Source: Lenzites betulinus (Eukaryota > Basidiomycota > Agaricomycetes > Polyporales > Polyporaceae). Taken from it: a stretch of DNA of 64,000 bases. Position numbers and translations under genes: made by a program. The stretch lies in the NCBI GenBank assembly GCA_022264855.1, contig JABYQU010000015.1:62001-126000 (forward strand), in the 5' to 3' direction. The notes under the pieces are model-generated. The model had not been told where the DNA came from and ran no database searches. It was given only the letters and a program-made list of their open reading frames with translations. This document shows, piece by piece, positions 51,212 to 62,364 of this stretch. The number at the start of each line of letters is the position of its first letter. The first letter of the stretch is position 1.

Positions 51212-52278
51212 GGCGCGTCGAGGGAGGGGATGAGGGGGGTTGGGACGAGGAGGAGGAGACGGGCGGGCTAATCGTCGCGGGGGCAGGTTCTAGTGCGCAC
51301 GTGTGAGGTGGTATGGCCCGGGCTACCATGCGGCTCGGACGCAAACCGGCAGGGAAAGCCCCAACTCGCAGCGCTTCTCCTGATGAAGCCCGCCCCACGA
51401 TGACGGACATTGCAGCATGCCAGACGGCTAACTCACCATGATTCGTTAATGTCGTGATGTCTTAAATACCGTGATAGCTTAGAGGACGGCAGCGCTTGAT
51501 CTGCTGAGCAACGTGCCCGCAAGAAGCAGACGAACGGCCAAAAGGAGGGCGAGGGAGGAGGAGAGGGAGCAAACACGCGGCGGGTCGTTGCACGGAGACG
51601 CAGATTCTGAGAACAGCGCGGGGAGATTGCCGTGGCAGCGGCAGCCGAGGATGTGCGAGATAAGTCCTGGCGTCTCAGACTTGCGCCACCGACGTGGATG
51701 GACGTGTGCACACCGAGACACGCGTCGAGCTGGGCGTCGGGGGCGGCGGCGGCGTGTGGGGGCGTCGGGCGAGAGGACGAAGAGGGAGGAAGGGCGGCTG
51801 GGGGCGTCGGGCGTCCGGTGACGCCATGCGCCGCTCGCTCTCACGCGTCTCCTCTGATCCTCGCCGCCACCATATTCTCGCCTCCTCTCCGGTCCGGCCG
51901 CCTCGCAGCCAGCTCCTGTGCATCCCTCCTATACAAGTATTGCATTCCAACGCCGTCTCTGACATCGCAGTCGAACTCCGTCTCGCGCACAATATGAGCC
52001 ATTTTTACTATTCGCTCCTCCGTGTCCAACAGTGTCGGAAGAATCAGTGCAGAAGAGTCAATGCACACATGACAGATTAGACGGAATCCACTTTCCTCGC
52101 CAGTCGCACGCATCTCACGCCTCGGTTCTGCCGAACTCGCTACATATCTGCGCGTTGAATGGCATGGCATGGCATGTTGGTTGGTGGTGGTGGTAGCGTA
52201 TGGCATACAGATGGAAAATGGAACAAACTCAAAGCAACATGGACAACCAGCTCCGCGACTCGAACTCGACTAGCCCGA
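51212..52278. other. Kinase promoter / RPL35 3' flank
   Basis: 1.07 kb with no recognisable gene. The left part must hold the promoter of the kinase gene. Confidence 0.45.
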
Positions 52279-52815
52279 TCATGCCTTCACCGCGTACTTG
52301 CGGATGGGGAAGTGGATGTCCTTCTTGCGCTGCTTGAGCGTCTTCAACGATGCCTCGTGCTGTACACAGTCATGTTAGTCGCAGGCAAATAATGAAGCAC
52401 GTCGTGATGCTGACCTTCGTCAGGCGTCTCCGGATCGCGCGGGTCTTCTTGGCGCGGAGGTCAAGGGGGAGGTACTTCTTGTTCTTGTAGAACTCGCGGA
52501 GGTTCTGCCTCGCCTTTTGGTTCGTAACGGTCAAGACCCGTGCAATGGACTTGCGGACGGTGTTGCTAGCAACATATATGAGAAAGGGGACGAAGCAAAA
52601 ACAGGAGCTCAACTCACATCTTGGTGAGCTTCGCCGCGGAGCCACCAGCGATCTTCTGTACCCGGAGGCTCAGGAGCTCGGTCTTGAGCTCAGTGAGCTG
52701 CTTGCTCAAGTCATTCTTGGACCTTCAGTGTGATGAGCATCAGCGTGGGCCAGGATATAGCGGCTGCCTGTACGCACTTGGACTGGAGCTCGTACGCCTT
52801 AACCTTGCCGGGCAT
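52279..52815 (-). CDS. rpl35: 60S ribosomal protein L35 (uL29)
   Basis: Structural protein of the large ribosomal subunit near the exit tunnel. Four exons, 124 aa (family 122-125): 52778-52815, 52618-52722, 52415-52565, 52279-52359, with introns of 55, 52 and 55 nt. Sequence: [79 protein letters not shown] and the ending [14 protein letters not shown] are all typical of the eukaryotic protein. The first exon is short (38 nt), as usual in fungal ribosomal protein genes. Confidence 0.97.
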
Positions 52816-53504
52816 TTTGTCGAATGAAGATCTACCAGAAGAAATACGCCATTAGAACCGAGTTTCGACGTCCATCGTGCGCATCCAGCTCGCTGGGTAA
52901 ACCGGCAGCATTCAACCCGCCTCCAGACGAGCCTGCAGCATCCAGAGGTAACAAGAACGAGATATTCACCTTGAGGAGTGTCGTGGGGGATGTACGCGCC
53001 GGGCGGGGGACGAGCAATACAGAGCGTGGGACAAACGAAATGGTGCTATCTAGTTTCTACAGCCACAATTCCCACGGTCGCGTGGACTTGCCCAATCGGG
53101 CGACCCACGCCCTCATCGCGCGTGGCGGCGTGCTCACGGACGCGAGTGGCGGCGAGTTGTGTGCTGCTTGCTGGCTCTCTACCTACGCTTCTGTATTCAG
53201 CGACCTCCTCGATGTCTGTCGCTGCGGCTGCTGCTGGGAACGTGGCGCTTAGAGCTGGGCCTGCTGCCGAGGCGACTCTTTCCGGCGGGCTTTGTGAGGG
53301 CTGCTGTGGCTCCGTGACTGGCGGGTCTCTCTGTTGCCTTTGTCCATTCTCTTGCATGCCCGCGCCCCGCTGCCCGCCGCCCGCTCGACACTCCCGGAGC
53401 TCGTCATATACCCCATAACCGTTCTGGCCGTACGCGGTATGATGCTTCTGTGATTCACACTCGCAATCACTTGACGAGCCCCGTATCAGCGCCGTCCTCC
53501 AATC
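52816..53504. other. Divergent promoter region of RPL35 and the next gene
   Basis: 689 bp between a minus- and a plus-strand gene. No gene or named motif is recognised with confidence. Confidence 0.45.
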
Positions 53505-54080
53505 ATGGCCTCGAAATATCCGCCGAGTCAAGATATCCAACCTATCGCAGCCCTCTTCCCGCACGTCGACCCCGACGTGATCGCCGCCATCGTCCGCCAC
53601 GAGCTCCCCGGCGCCGAGATCTACAAGCTCGACTCGCGCCGCATCCTCGAGTCGACATGGAACCTTGTCGAGGTCGCCATGGAGGACTCCACCGTCTCCC
53701 TCCGCGCCGCGCCGTTCGCGCTCGAGACGTACCCGACGCTCGACGCCCTCCTCGTCCCGCTGAACGCATACTTCTCCATGCTGTGCGTGCAGGGCCTCGC
53801 ACACGGCCAGAGCGCCCTCCTGCCCTGCCACTTCTTCCGCTACAGCTCCCACCTCGTGAAGATCGCGGCGCAGTACGAGTGGAGCGCCGTCCTCTCGTAC
53901 CACCTCGCGGCGTTCGCGCGGCGCGCAAAGGAGATGCGCAAGGGCGACTACGCGGGCTGGGGCCGCGTCGACATGGACCTCATGGAGGAGTTCCTCGTCC
54001 CGAACCAGAAAAAACGGCTATATGGTACTGTGTTCTCCAGCAGCAGTGCGTGCCAGTCGTGGGAGCTGATATACTCGTGA
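53505..54080 (+). CDS. Hypothetical protein, 191 aa
   Basis: Single open frame from MASKYPPSQDIQPIAALFPH. It has a globular, helical look: VIAAIVRHELPGAEIYKLDS, LDALLVPLNAYFSMLCVQGL, HFFRYSSHLVKIAAQYEWSA, then AFARRAKEMRKGDYAGW. The last 20 residues after VPNQKKRLYG are serine-rich and could be intron or read-through, so the true 3' end may differ. No signal peptide or membrane segment. I cannot name a family. Amino-acid composition and codon use resemble the neighbouring real genes. A 285-codon frame on the opposite strand is its shadow. Confidence 0.65.
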   Translation: MASKYPPSQDIQPIAALFPHVDPDVIAAIVRHELPGAEIYKLDSRRILESTWNLVEVAMEDSTVSLRAAPFALETYPTLDALLVPLNAYFSMLCVQGLAHGQSALLPCHFFRYSSHLVKIAAQYEWSAVLSYHLAAFARRAKEMRKGDYAGWGRVDMDLMEEFLVPNQKKRLYGTVFSSSSACQSWELIYS

Positions 54081-54263
54081 CGGGCTTTGCTAAGATACGA
54101 GGCGGAAGCAAAAGTAACTGTAGACACCCCGCACGGGGACGCCGTGTACGATTGTACTAGTGCCTTGGATATGAATCGAAGCGTTGTACCAATACATGAT
54201 GCGTATGCTACATGGCCGTACCTCTGCTATGTCAGTGTGCAGGGGAACCACAGGTGAGTGCGT

Positions 54264-55109
54264 TCATTGCGACTGGTTCTCCTCCGCCTCCGCTTTCTGC
54301 AGGACGTCCTGCTGCTTCAAGCTGTCTAGCGTCCGTGAGACCAGGAAGGGCAGCGGACTCACCATCGATGCCGCAGCGTCCTGCAACTCCTTCGCCGCAC
54401 GCCTCGTTCGCTCGATCCCACGACCATCATTCGGCCGAGGCGTCCATCCCTGGCGCACCTCCACCTCCTGCATGAACGCCGCTCCATCCGCCAAAGACTG
54501 GCCAATACCTCTCAGCTCCTCCGCTCTGCGCATCCTGACGATACCACACTAAGCACCCTCCTACGCCCGCGCCCTAGCACCAGATAAACACCCCACTCAC
54601 CTCTCCGCCACCCGCTCCCCCCGCAGCGCATCCACCCTCCTCCCCATCTCCCCCTCCCACGCCCGCCTCGCCTCGTCCCGCTCCCCCGCAGCCCGCTCCG
54701 CGCGCTCCAGCGCCTGCGCGCGGCTGGCGCCCTCCCGCTCGACGGCCGCGCGCACCTCCTGGCGCACGTCCGCGAGCCCGCCCTCGACGCTGCCCCGGAA
54801 GCGCTCGAGGTCCCGCGCGAGCTGACGGTTCGCCGCGCACAAGCCTGCGAGCTGCGTCTCCAGGCGCGTGAGGCGCCGTCGGACGAGCACGTAGGGCACG
54901 ATCGCGAGCGGGGCGACGAGGGCGGTGAAGATGAGGAGGGTCTGTGCGGGGTTGCGCGGGGCCGCGGTGTCACGGTGTTTCGCGGTGTTGGTGTGTCCGA
55001 ACATGGTGGGCTGCGACTCGGTCTGGTGGTGGAGTGGGACTAGGGACTGCGAGGGCGCGGCTGGAGATGGAGGGTTGGTGGGCGACGGGTCTGCACGCGG
55101 GGCACTCAT
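54264..55109 (-). CDS. Hypothetical membrane-anchored coiled-coil protein, 259 aa
   Basis: Two exons (54601-55109, 54264-54534) joined by a 66-nt intron (GTGAGT...CGTCAG, phase 2). The N terminus is P/S-rich. One hydrophobic segment (TLLIFTALVAPLAIVPYVLV, ~58-77) is followed by basic VRRRLTRLE, suggesting a single membrane anchor with the rest on the basic side. Residues ~80-175 form a long coiled coil (LCAANRQLARDLERF, VEREGASRAQALERAERAAG). The C-terminal part holds AKELQDAAASMVSPLPFLVS. No family recognised. It converges with the gene at 53505-54080. Confidence 0.7.
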
Positions 55110-55551
55110 GGTAGAGAAGATGCAAGCTTCGTGATAACGATCTGCGGCCCCGGAGGAGGCCGTTGTGCTGTGTGCAATGCGGCGGACGGCTCGAGAAAGA
55201 CGAGAAGGGGTAGGTGCTTGTTCTGGCGCGCACATACCATTCATTACACATCCAAAGTCCACGTGATATCCGTCGTAAATGGGTCATGTACATCGTAAGT
55301 AAGCACTTAGTGTGGCAGTAGAAAGAGATGCGTGCAAGGCGATAATCGGTGGGAAGCAGGCTGCTAGTAATACACGTCGTGTGGGGATATTAGCAGGGGA
55401 GAGGGTATGTCCAAGAACGAAGATCTAGCGTGACAAAATCGGAGCAGGGATACAGTGCGATGCGGAGACAGCAAGACAGCATGAAGACGGAGCAAACAAA
55501 AAACACGGTGTGAACGAAGAGGAGAGGAGGGCCGGGAGGGGCGGGTGTGGG
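55110..55551. other. Intergenic region
   Basis: 5' flank of the coiled-coil gene and 3' flank of the next minus-strand gene. Nothing else seen. Confidence 0.45.
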
Positions 55552-57911
55552 TCATGTCGCGGCGACGGATTTCTTCCCCCCAAAGAGTCTTCGCAGGAAT
55601 GCGAAGCGTACTTTCTTTTTCGGTGCCGCCACTTCGGGCTTCACCGGTAGCCTGTCCCTGCTTTATCAGTCTTGATGTTCAGTGAGGAGGGAGAGACATG
55701 CACTCACTCATCCACGTACACCGGGTAGTGTTTGAGCTCCGCCTCCACGGCGTAAATGTCATCGCTGTACTCCTCGCGCACTGCTTCTGGCACGTTCAGC
55801 TTCCGACGCCAGAGCGCCATGCTGTTACCGGAGGGGGACAGAAGAAACACGAATACAATTACTTGGTACGCCGGGTCGTAGAGCTTGACAGACTCTTGCA
55901 GCGTTGCGTCCAGCGTTCTTTGGATTTGGTCGAGGGTCACGTAGTCAAATGTGGGTTGCGCCGGGCCACCCGTCGGGGAAGGAACACGAAAGTCAGCATT
56001 GGCGAAGAGCGCTCCCCTTTCCTGTGTCTCAAGGAACCTCTTCAGCTGCAGATCAGGACAAGCCTATCAGTATCAGATGGACCAGATATGATTGGCGTGC
56101 ACTTACGCCGATGGTAGCAAGACCGGTGGACATTACAGCTATCCACTGCAAAAGCGAGCGAACACGGGGATCCTTATCAGGATTAAAGCCCCACCTGAAG
56201 CGCTCCTTCGCCGGACGATCCCTGTTGAACAAGGCCCGCTCTGCGGACCTGAGCGCCGCGCCCTGCGAGTCCACGAAACCGATTTCGCCGCGGGGTGGTA
56301 GTTCGAACACAGTCGTCGAGATTTCACCCGCCGAGATGTGCCCCGTCGCGATCTTCATCGTTTTGGAGGCCATCGGCGAGGGCGCCCAGAATTGCTGCGG
56401 ATTACCTTGGGGGTACGGCTGCGGATGCCCCATGCCCATGCCCATACCCATGCCATGCATTGACGGCGCGCTCTGGGAGCGTTGTCGGGGGGAGGTGGTA
56501 GAGATGTTGGGGGAGAACCGTACGTGCCCGTTGCCTGTCTGTGCGCCGCCCCAGCCGTAGCCCTTTTGGCTGCCCATGCCGTTCCCCCAGTCGTCTTCTT
56601 CTTCCTCGTCGTCGTATTCGTCCTCCTCGGGAATCGTCGAGGCACGCTCCCCCCAGCCTCCTCCTCCACCCATATATCCCCAGCTATCGGCCTGCTGCAC
56701 TGGTTGTGGCCGGTTTTGCGGTGCATGGCGCGAGCCAGTCTGGGAGCGACCCTCCTGGATGCTATGGAGAATGCTCTGCTGTTCTGCGAGGAAATGTGGA
56801 TCCTGCCACTGTTGGCCAGGGTGCTGCTGAGGGCGACCATGTTGGGACATCGAATGCCTAGGCTGATGAGTCGCTTGGGCCTGCGCCTGCGCCTGCGAGA
56901 AGTAATCCTTAGTGTACTGATTGGGGGCCTGCAGCAGGGAACTCAAGATTTGGGAACGCTGCTGGTCGGACAGAGCTGGTTTACCACCGCCGGTAGCAGC
57001 AGCGCCCTGGGTCGGGTAGCCATATGACGCGGCAGGAACTGGTTGTGTATTTACCATCGGTAGCCCCTTCGCTTCGTTCGCCCAGGTTGTCCAAGCAGGC
57101 CTCCCGGAGGGCGGCGCGGCAGCAGGTTTAGGTGGTGGTTGTGGAGGCGGTGGTGGTTGACCCCAACCGCCGTGTGTATCGTTCCATGTAGAGGCGGGGG
57201 GCGCGCCCCAGTCCTGGGCGCCATACTGTGATGTAGCCATCGGGACGCTATGTTGTGCAGCCAAGTGAGCCGAAGGGTGGAAAGAGGTAGGTGCAGGCGC
57301 TCGTGCTTGCTCTCGCGCGTGAAGAGACGCCGATTGACTGTGCGCACTGCCCTTCTTCAACGCACTCTTCTTCGGCGGGTACCCCCCTCCGTTCATGCTG
57401 GACGGGGAGGCGGGCGCGTCCCACGCGTCCGCAATCGCTGCTGCAGGCGGTGCGCCCCAATCACCACCCACAGGTGCACCCCATGCGTCGGCCGCCGCCG
57501 CTGCCGCAGGAGGCTCTCCCCACGAACCACCACCGTTGTCTGTGCCTTCGCCATCCCATTCGCCATCGTCATCGTTTTCATGTGTTTGGACGGGAGCGCC
57601 CCAGTTATCTGTAGGAAATGGGATGTAGTTGCGAGAGGTGGGACGATGCATGTCACGTCGGATGGTAGATGGGATGGAGGAGACGCGAATGCATAGGAAA
57701 GGAGATGAACACGGTCAGCGTTTGTTGGGGTAGCGCGGTCATGACTCGAAGAAGACCACGAACCATATCCACCCCCTTCGGGTGCAACAGGACTGTTCGT
57801 TACGTCGTGAGTCGCGTGTACGGCAGACGATGCGCTGAAAGGCTCCGCCTGCGCCTCGACGGGTTGATCGGCTGCAGCGGCCTTTGCTTTCTGCTTCTTG
57901 GGCTTTGCCAT
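55552..57911 (-). CDS. Hypothetical protein with WG-rich low-complexity N terminus, 714 aa
   Basis: Exons 57713-57911, 56107-57608, 55708-56045 and 55552-55657, with introns of 104, 61 and 50 nt; the sum is a whole number of codons. It starts MAKPKKQKAKAAAADQP. Residues ~70-330 are disordered with recurrent W-G motifs (NWGAP, SWGEPP, DAWGAP, GDWGAP, GGWGQPPPP), which resemble GW/WG hooks that bind Argonaute proteins (inference). YDDEEEEDDWGNG is acidic. The C-terminal ~230 residues look folded and conserved: TGHISAGEISTTVFELPPRG, RDRPAKERFRWGFNPDKDPR, LLQWIAVMSTGLATIGLKRF and LWRRKLNVPEAVREEYSDDI. It ends in a basic tail. I recognise the C-terminal part only as a fungal hypothetical family. 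Confidence 0.75.
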
Positions 57912-58438
57912 GGGGTGATCGCGAGGGCGTCAGTGGCCTTGAGGTGACCGTGTGGACTGGGGAGGACAGGGCGGAGACGCGACCACAGACGTAAAGGTGT
58001 CGTAACTGTGCGTGTACGCGTTGTTTACCTAGTCGTCGCGATCCGCTGGTTATGGCGGCGCGAGGGGGTGCAGCATAGATGGGAGACGGAGGGAAAAGCA
58101 GAGGAGGACACACGAGGCGAGGACGCTGCAGCTGCACGGTCCACGAGGCTGCGTCCTCGAACTTCGAAGTCGATATCCCACCGTGGGAAAGCCGTCCTTC
58201 CTCCATCAAGTTCAGTAGCGCGCAGGCCGATGTCACTTCCCTGCACCTTGCCTCTTCCCTCTACCAGCTTGTACTGCTTCGTCCAGCGGCCCAACGTCCT
58301 CCTCGGCTTGCTCTTGCTCTTGCTCTTGGAAATACTAGTACCTGGGTCCCTATAATTGGCGAAGTGGAAGCTTCTGTGGGTCTGGCTATACCCGTGCGAT
58401 CCCAGGGTGGGTGACCGGCCCGATACACGGTACACACA
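57912..58438. other. Divergent promoter region
   Basis: 527 bp shared by the WG-rich gene (-) and the STB6-like gene (+). No further feature identified. Confidence 0.45.
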
Positions 58439-61400
58439 ATGTCTAGCCCGTCCAAGGGCAAAGTCCCTGGCTACCTGCTCATCCCTGGCTCTCCAACTAT
58501 GCGGTCGAAGTCGCCGACTATGCCTGCTCTTTCGCCGTCCTCCTCTAGCCCGCCATCTCCAGGCGCTCGCCCACCTCCACTACGCGCGCAGACCGCGGTG
58601 TCCGCAACCTCGTTGATCGTACCCTCCACACCATTCTACACCCCACAGGTGTCATCTGTTAATGTTGGCGCCTCCAGACGCCTTCTTTTGCCAACGGTGC
58701 GCGCAACGAGGCCGCCTGTCACCTCTCCGCGAATATCAGGCAAAGCCTATACGAAAGCCGGCCGTTCTAGGGCAGGGTCTCTGTCTGTGAATGTCTCTCC
58801 AGAACCACAGGAACGGACCCCTTCTGGTGCCTCTTCTTGGCTTCCTGGCGGTGACGGGTTTGAGATTGTGGAAGAACAGCTTGAGCTTGAAGGCTTTCAG
58901 ATATTCGCTGTAGAGAAGTGGTACGCTCGGCGATGCTGTGGTCTCCATCCATAGCAAGACGTAATGATATCATTTCTTCAAGGGTGGTTGCACGGAAGCG
59001 CCATATTCTCGTACTTACGGTTTACACGGGCGACCCAAAGCACAAGGTAGTGTGGGCAACTTCTCCTACGAATTCAGACGAGGTAATGGGGACTAGATCA
59101 CGGTGACCGCCCTCAGCCCGCACCCGGCACTCTCTATCTCGGACGCACAAACAGCATGGGACAACGCTATCCGCGCCCTGCGTAGAGATGGTGCCCGGCC
59201 CAAAGAGGTGTGGCCAACCATTGTGAATATTCGAACAGTCATTCATGAACCCCGCCCGCAAAGACTGACAAGGGCGTACTCATGGTCACCTCGTTGGCCA
59301 ACTTTCGGTCGGATTACACCATAGTCAACGTGCCTTCCGGAAACTTCCTCGATGTACGCGAACAGCTCTACACCAACATTAACCTCTTGCGGATGGGTTG
59401 CGGAGGTCGGAGCGCCTTGACGCTAGAAGAGCCCAGGTTCGTGTATTCGAATACTTCGATCTAGACAGGACATCGTATTAAGTTCATTTAACGTAGCGAT
59501 GCGACCAAGGACCGATTCATTGCGATGTATCATGTTACCGACAAGACGCCAGCGCGTTCTGGTGCCCTGTTCAACGCCACAGTCCTGGAGCTGGTGAAAC
59601 TCATACAAGCCGCGTTAGCTATATTCGGCATGTTCGAGCTTTCGTTGGAAGAGAGAAATGGTTTGTTGTGTGATGTTACGTGCGAGGGTATTCAGCGGTG
59701 GGTCACAGATATTGGTGATCCGTATCTGAAGATCGAGGTATGCACCCGCACTACTCCAAGTTAACTGCCAGAACTCATTTTACGTCCATCCTTCATGAAG
59801 CCGACGGAGAAGGTCGCGGACCCAACCGTCCTGGCTGCTCTCTTCAGTCTGATCCTAAGTACGCGAACCAAACTGCATTCCTTGAATCTGGTATGCTTTC
59901 TCTCATACTCAGCTTACCTGACGCTCATTCCTACACCAGGTGGTACCTAAAGACCCATTCTTGGACCCTTCGGGATTCCTCAGAGGGCTCGCCGCCCTAC
60001 ACCCCTCCAAGGCGCATACACCCCATTCTCACAGCCTTCATTATCAATCGCACATCCCCTCACCGACTTCTCCCCCAAACTCCGCGACAATCCCATCACC
60101 GCTCACCGCCCAATCGCCGTCGATGAACGCTAACACCAGCCTGACCTTCCTCACTCAGGCGCTCATCGAGTCGATCGAGTCCCAGTACGAGAAAGTCCGC
60201 CAGAGCGAATCGTTCAAGGTTCACCGCGTGTTGAAAAACAAGCTGGACGACCTCGCCACCGATCTGCGTACGCACGCTTCCGACACCGGAGGGGCGACCG
60301 CCAGCACTCTCGGTGTAACCGCCGACCTTTCCGCATTTGTGCGGTGTGTCGTAAGCACCAAAGACGCCCCGCAGAGCTTGCGGTACCTCTGGACCGGCCG
60401 TCCAGGATATGCGGAGAAGAAACGGCGCGAGAAGGAGGCTGTGTGGAGCGATGGTGAGCGCGAGAGAGAAGAACGCGAGAGGGACCGTGATGGTGAGAGG
60501 GATGCCGGCAAGGACGGTAGGGACAAGGACGAGCGCGACAGGGAGAAGGACAGAGAACCGCGGTCTGGTGACGAGGGCGAACTTGTCAAGCCGTGGTCAG
60601 GGCGTATGCAACGAAAGATCGAAAGCTGGGCAGCGTGAGTGCGTAAACTCTAAACTCGGGGACGTGCTCACGCATGATGCCGTAGCTTGGGCAAGAACAA
60701 GAAGCTGAGCGTGGATTTTGGTACCCTCGGGAAGGCGTTCCTGCCGGATTCGCCGCGAGGAGCATCCGAGAGGTCCGGGCATTCCTCGATGGTGCCCTCC
60801 GTCATAATCTCGAGGTCGGTTGTATTTTTGGACTGCTATATACGGTTTACTTAAGGGGCGGCAGGGACCCTGGCGAGGAAGACGACGTCCTGAGCAGCGG
60901 CCAGCAGTCGCCTGTCTGTGCGTAAACACGATTATCCTCGGAGTTTGCAACGACGCTCACGTCTGTGCCGACAGCTGATGCCCCGAACCCCCTCATGCTC
61001 GGTGTCGGGTCCCTCCCACACGCCGAGCGTTCCGCCAGCGAGCTCTCAGAGTACGACCGCCGCGTCACCGAGTTCAACCAGAAACGACCGACCACGAAGC
61101 TCCAGTCCCGCATCACCAGCTGGTCAGACGCACGCAGCGCACGCGGCATGCTGCACGACAACGCCACCAAGCTCGGCGCCAGCCCGCTCAGCCAGCCCGA
61201 ATCGACGACGACGACGACCGCCGGCGAGGACGACGCCCTGTCCACCATCGACCCGGACCTCGAGGAGAAGCTGCACCGGCGGCGGCTGCTCGCGTCCGGG
61301 GCGGACCGCCGGCGGAGCTTCGACGACGCGGCGGACCTCGCCGACAGCCACGTCCTCCCGCTCGAGCGCATGCGCATCGACGTCGAGCTCTGCGGGCAGC

Positions 61401-62158
61401 TGCTCGTGATGCGCCGGCGCGAGGCGCACCTCGCGAACGTGCTCGCGTGCCTGCAGGCGCTCGCGACACAGCTCGACGCGCAGAACGCGCAGCTGCGCGC
61501 GGACCACGACGGCGCGCGCGGTGCGCTCGCGGCGCTCGACGCGCACGGCGGCGAGCTCCCGCGCCTCGAGGCGCTGCGCACGGAGGCGGAGGCGCTCACG
61601 CAGGAGACGAACGCGCTCGCGTACGAGAGCGCGCAGTTCCTCGTCGACGATCTGTGGCACATGGCGGCGCTGCCGCGCCAGCGGGTGTTTGCGCTGCGGG
61701 AGAAGGTGTTCGGGACTGGGCGGCGCCTGCCGCAGGGCGTGCGCGGGGCGCATGGGCCGTTCAGCCGCGTGCAGTGGACGGTGGATGGGAGGGAGCGGTT
61801 GGTGGATCGGCTGGGGCGCACGGAGAGCGAGGCGGAGGAGGAGGAGGAGCTGCCGCCGTTGCCTGGGATGGAGCTTGCTGGGGACGAGGAGGTGGATGCG
61901 GTCGAGCACCAGAGCCTGAAGCCGACCTGGCTGCTCCGCTTCTTCAACTATTGGGGCGGCAGGCTAGGCATGGGGCGCGGGGCAGCGGACGTACCGGACC
62001 CGACGGACGGACAGGCGAAGGCACCGGGAGACCCAAAGGCGGATTCGGGGAGCGAGAAGGACGACGGAGCCTCGCCGCTCAGCGCAGCAAGCAGCTCCGT
62101 CGGACTGCCCACGGACCATGTGCGCTCACAGATGATGCCGCGGACATTCACAGCTTGA
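58439..62158 (+). CDS. STB6-like protein (Sin3-associated Stb2/Stb6 family)
   Basis: Related to yeast Stb2/Stb6, proteins that bind the Sin3 histone deacetylase complex (family knowledge). Ten exons, 1076 aa: 58439-58920, 58983-59046, 59097-59207, 59264-59436, 59497-59737, 59801-59890, 59940-60634, 60686-60814, 60856-60917, 60975-62158. The STB6-like N-terminal domain is at ~139-350: GFEIVEEQLELEGFQIFAVE, KRHILVLTVYTGDPKHKITV, VLMVTSLANFRSDYTIVNVP and LSLEERNGLLCDVTCEGIQR. A central E/R/D-rich repeat (REREERERDRDGERD, ~560) is probably a charged helix. The C-terminal half is a long coiled coil (~770-900) followed by a disordered tail. Intron 8 (60815-60855) is only 41 nt. Confidence 0.86.
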
Positions 62159-62364
62159 GTTGCTGCAATGCAAGCTTTAGAATTACTTACTGGTATACTG
62201 GTTCTACGCTATCGACGGACACAGCTATCCAATGCATCATGTACATGTACGCGCAAGGGAATATATTACGCAAGGCCCGTAACGTTTTCACCACACCCCC
62301 AGCACCGCCCAACCCGCCAACCCAACGGCATGCCCGCGCGACCGAACTGCCCAACTCACAGGCT
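62159..62364. other. Short convergent intergenic region
   Basis: 206 bp between the STB6-like gene (+) and the CCDC47 gene (-). AT-rich, consistent with polyadenylation signals for both. Confidence 0.5.

Noticed and set aside
53046..53903. 285-codon minus-strand frame opposite the 191-aa gene
   Set aside because: The plus-strand frame has normal globular composition; this one is rich in R/E/G repeats and lacks motifs.
55800..55870. A 41-nt intron (GTAATT...AACAG) within exon 3 of the WG-rich gene
   Set aside because: Its removal shifts the frame and destroys the well-formed downstream sequence LWRRKLNVPEAVREEYSDDI.
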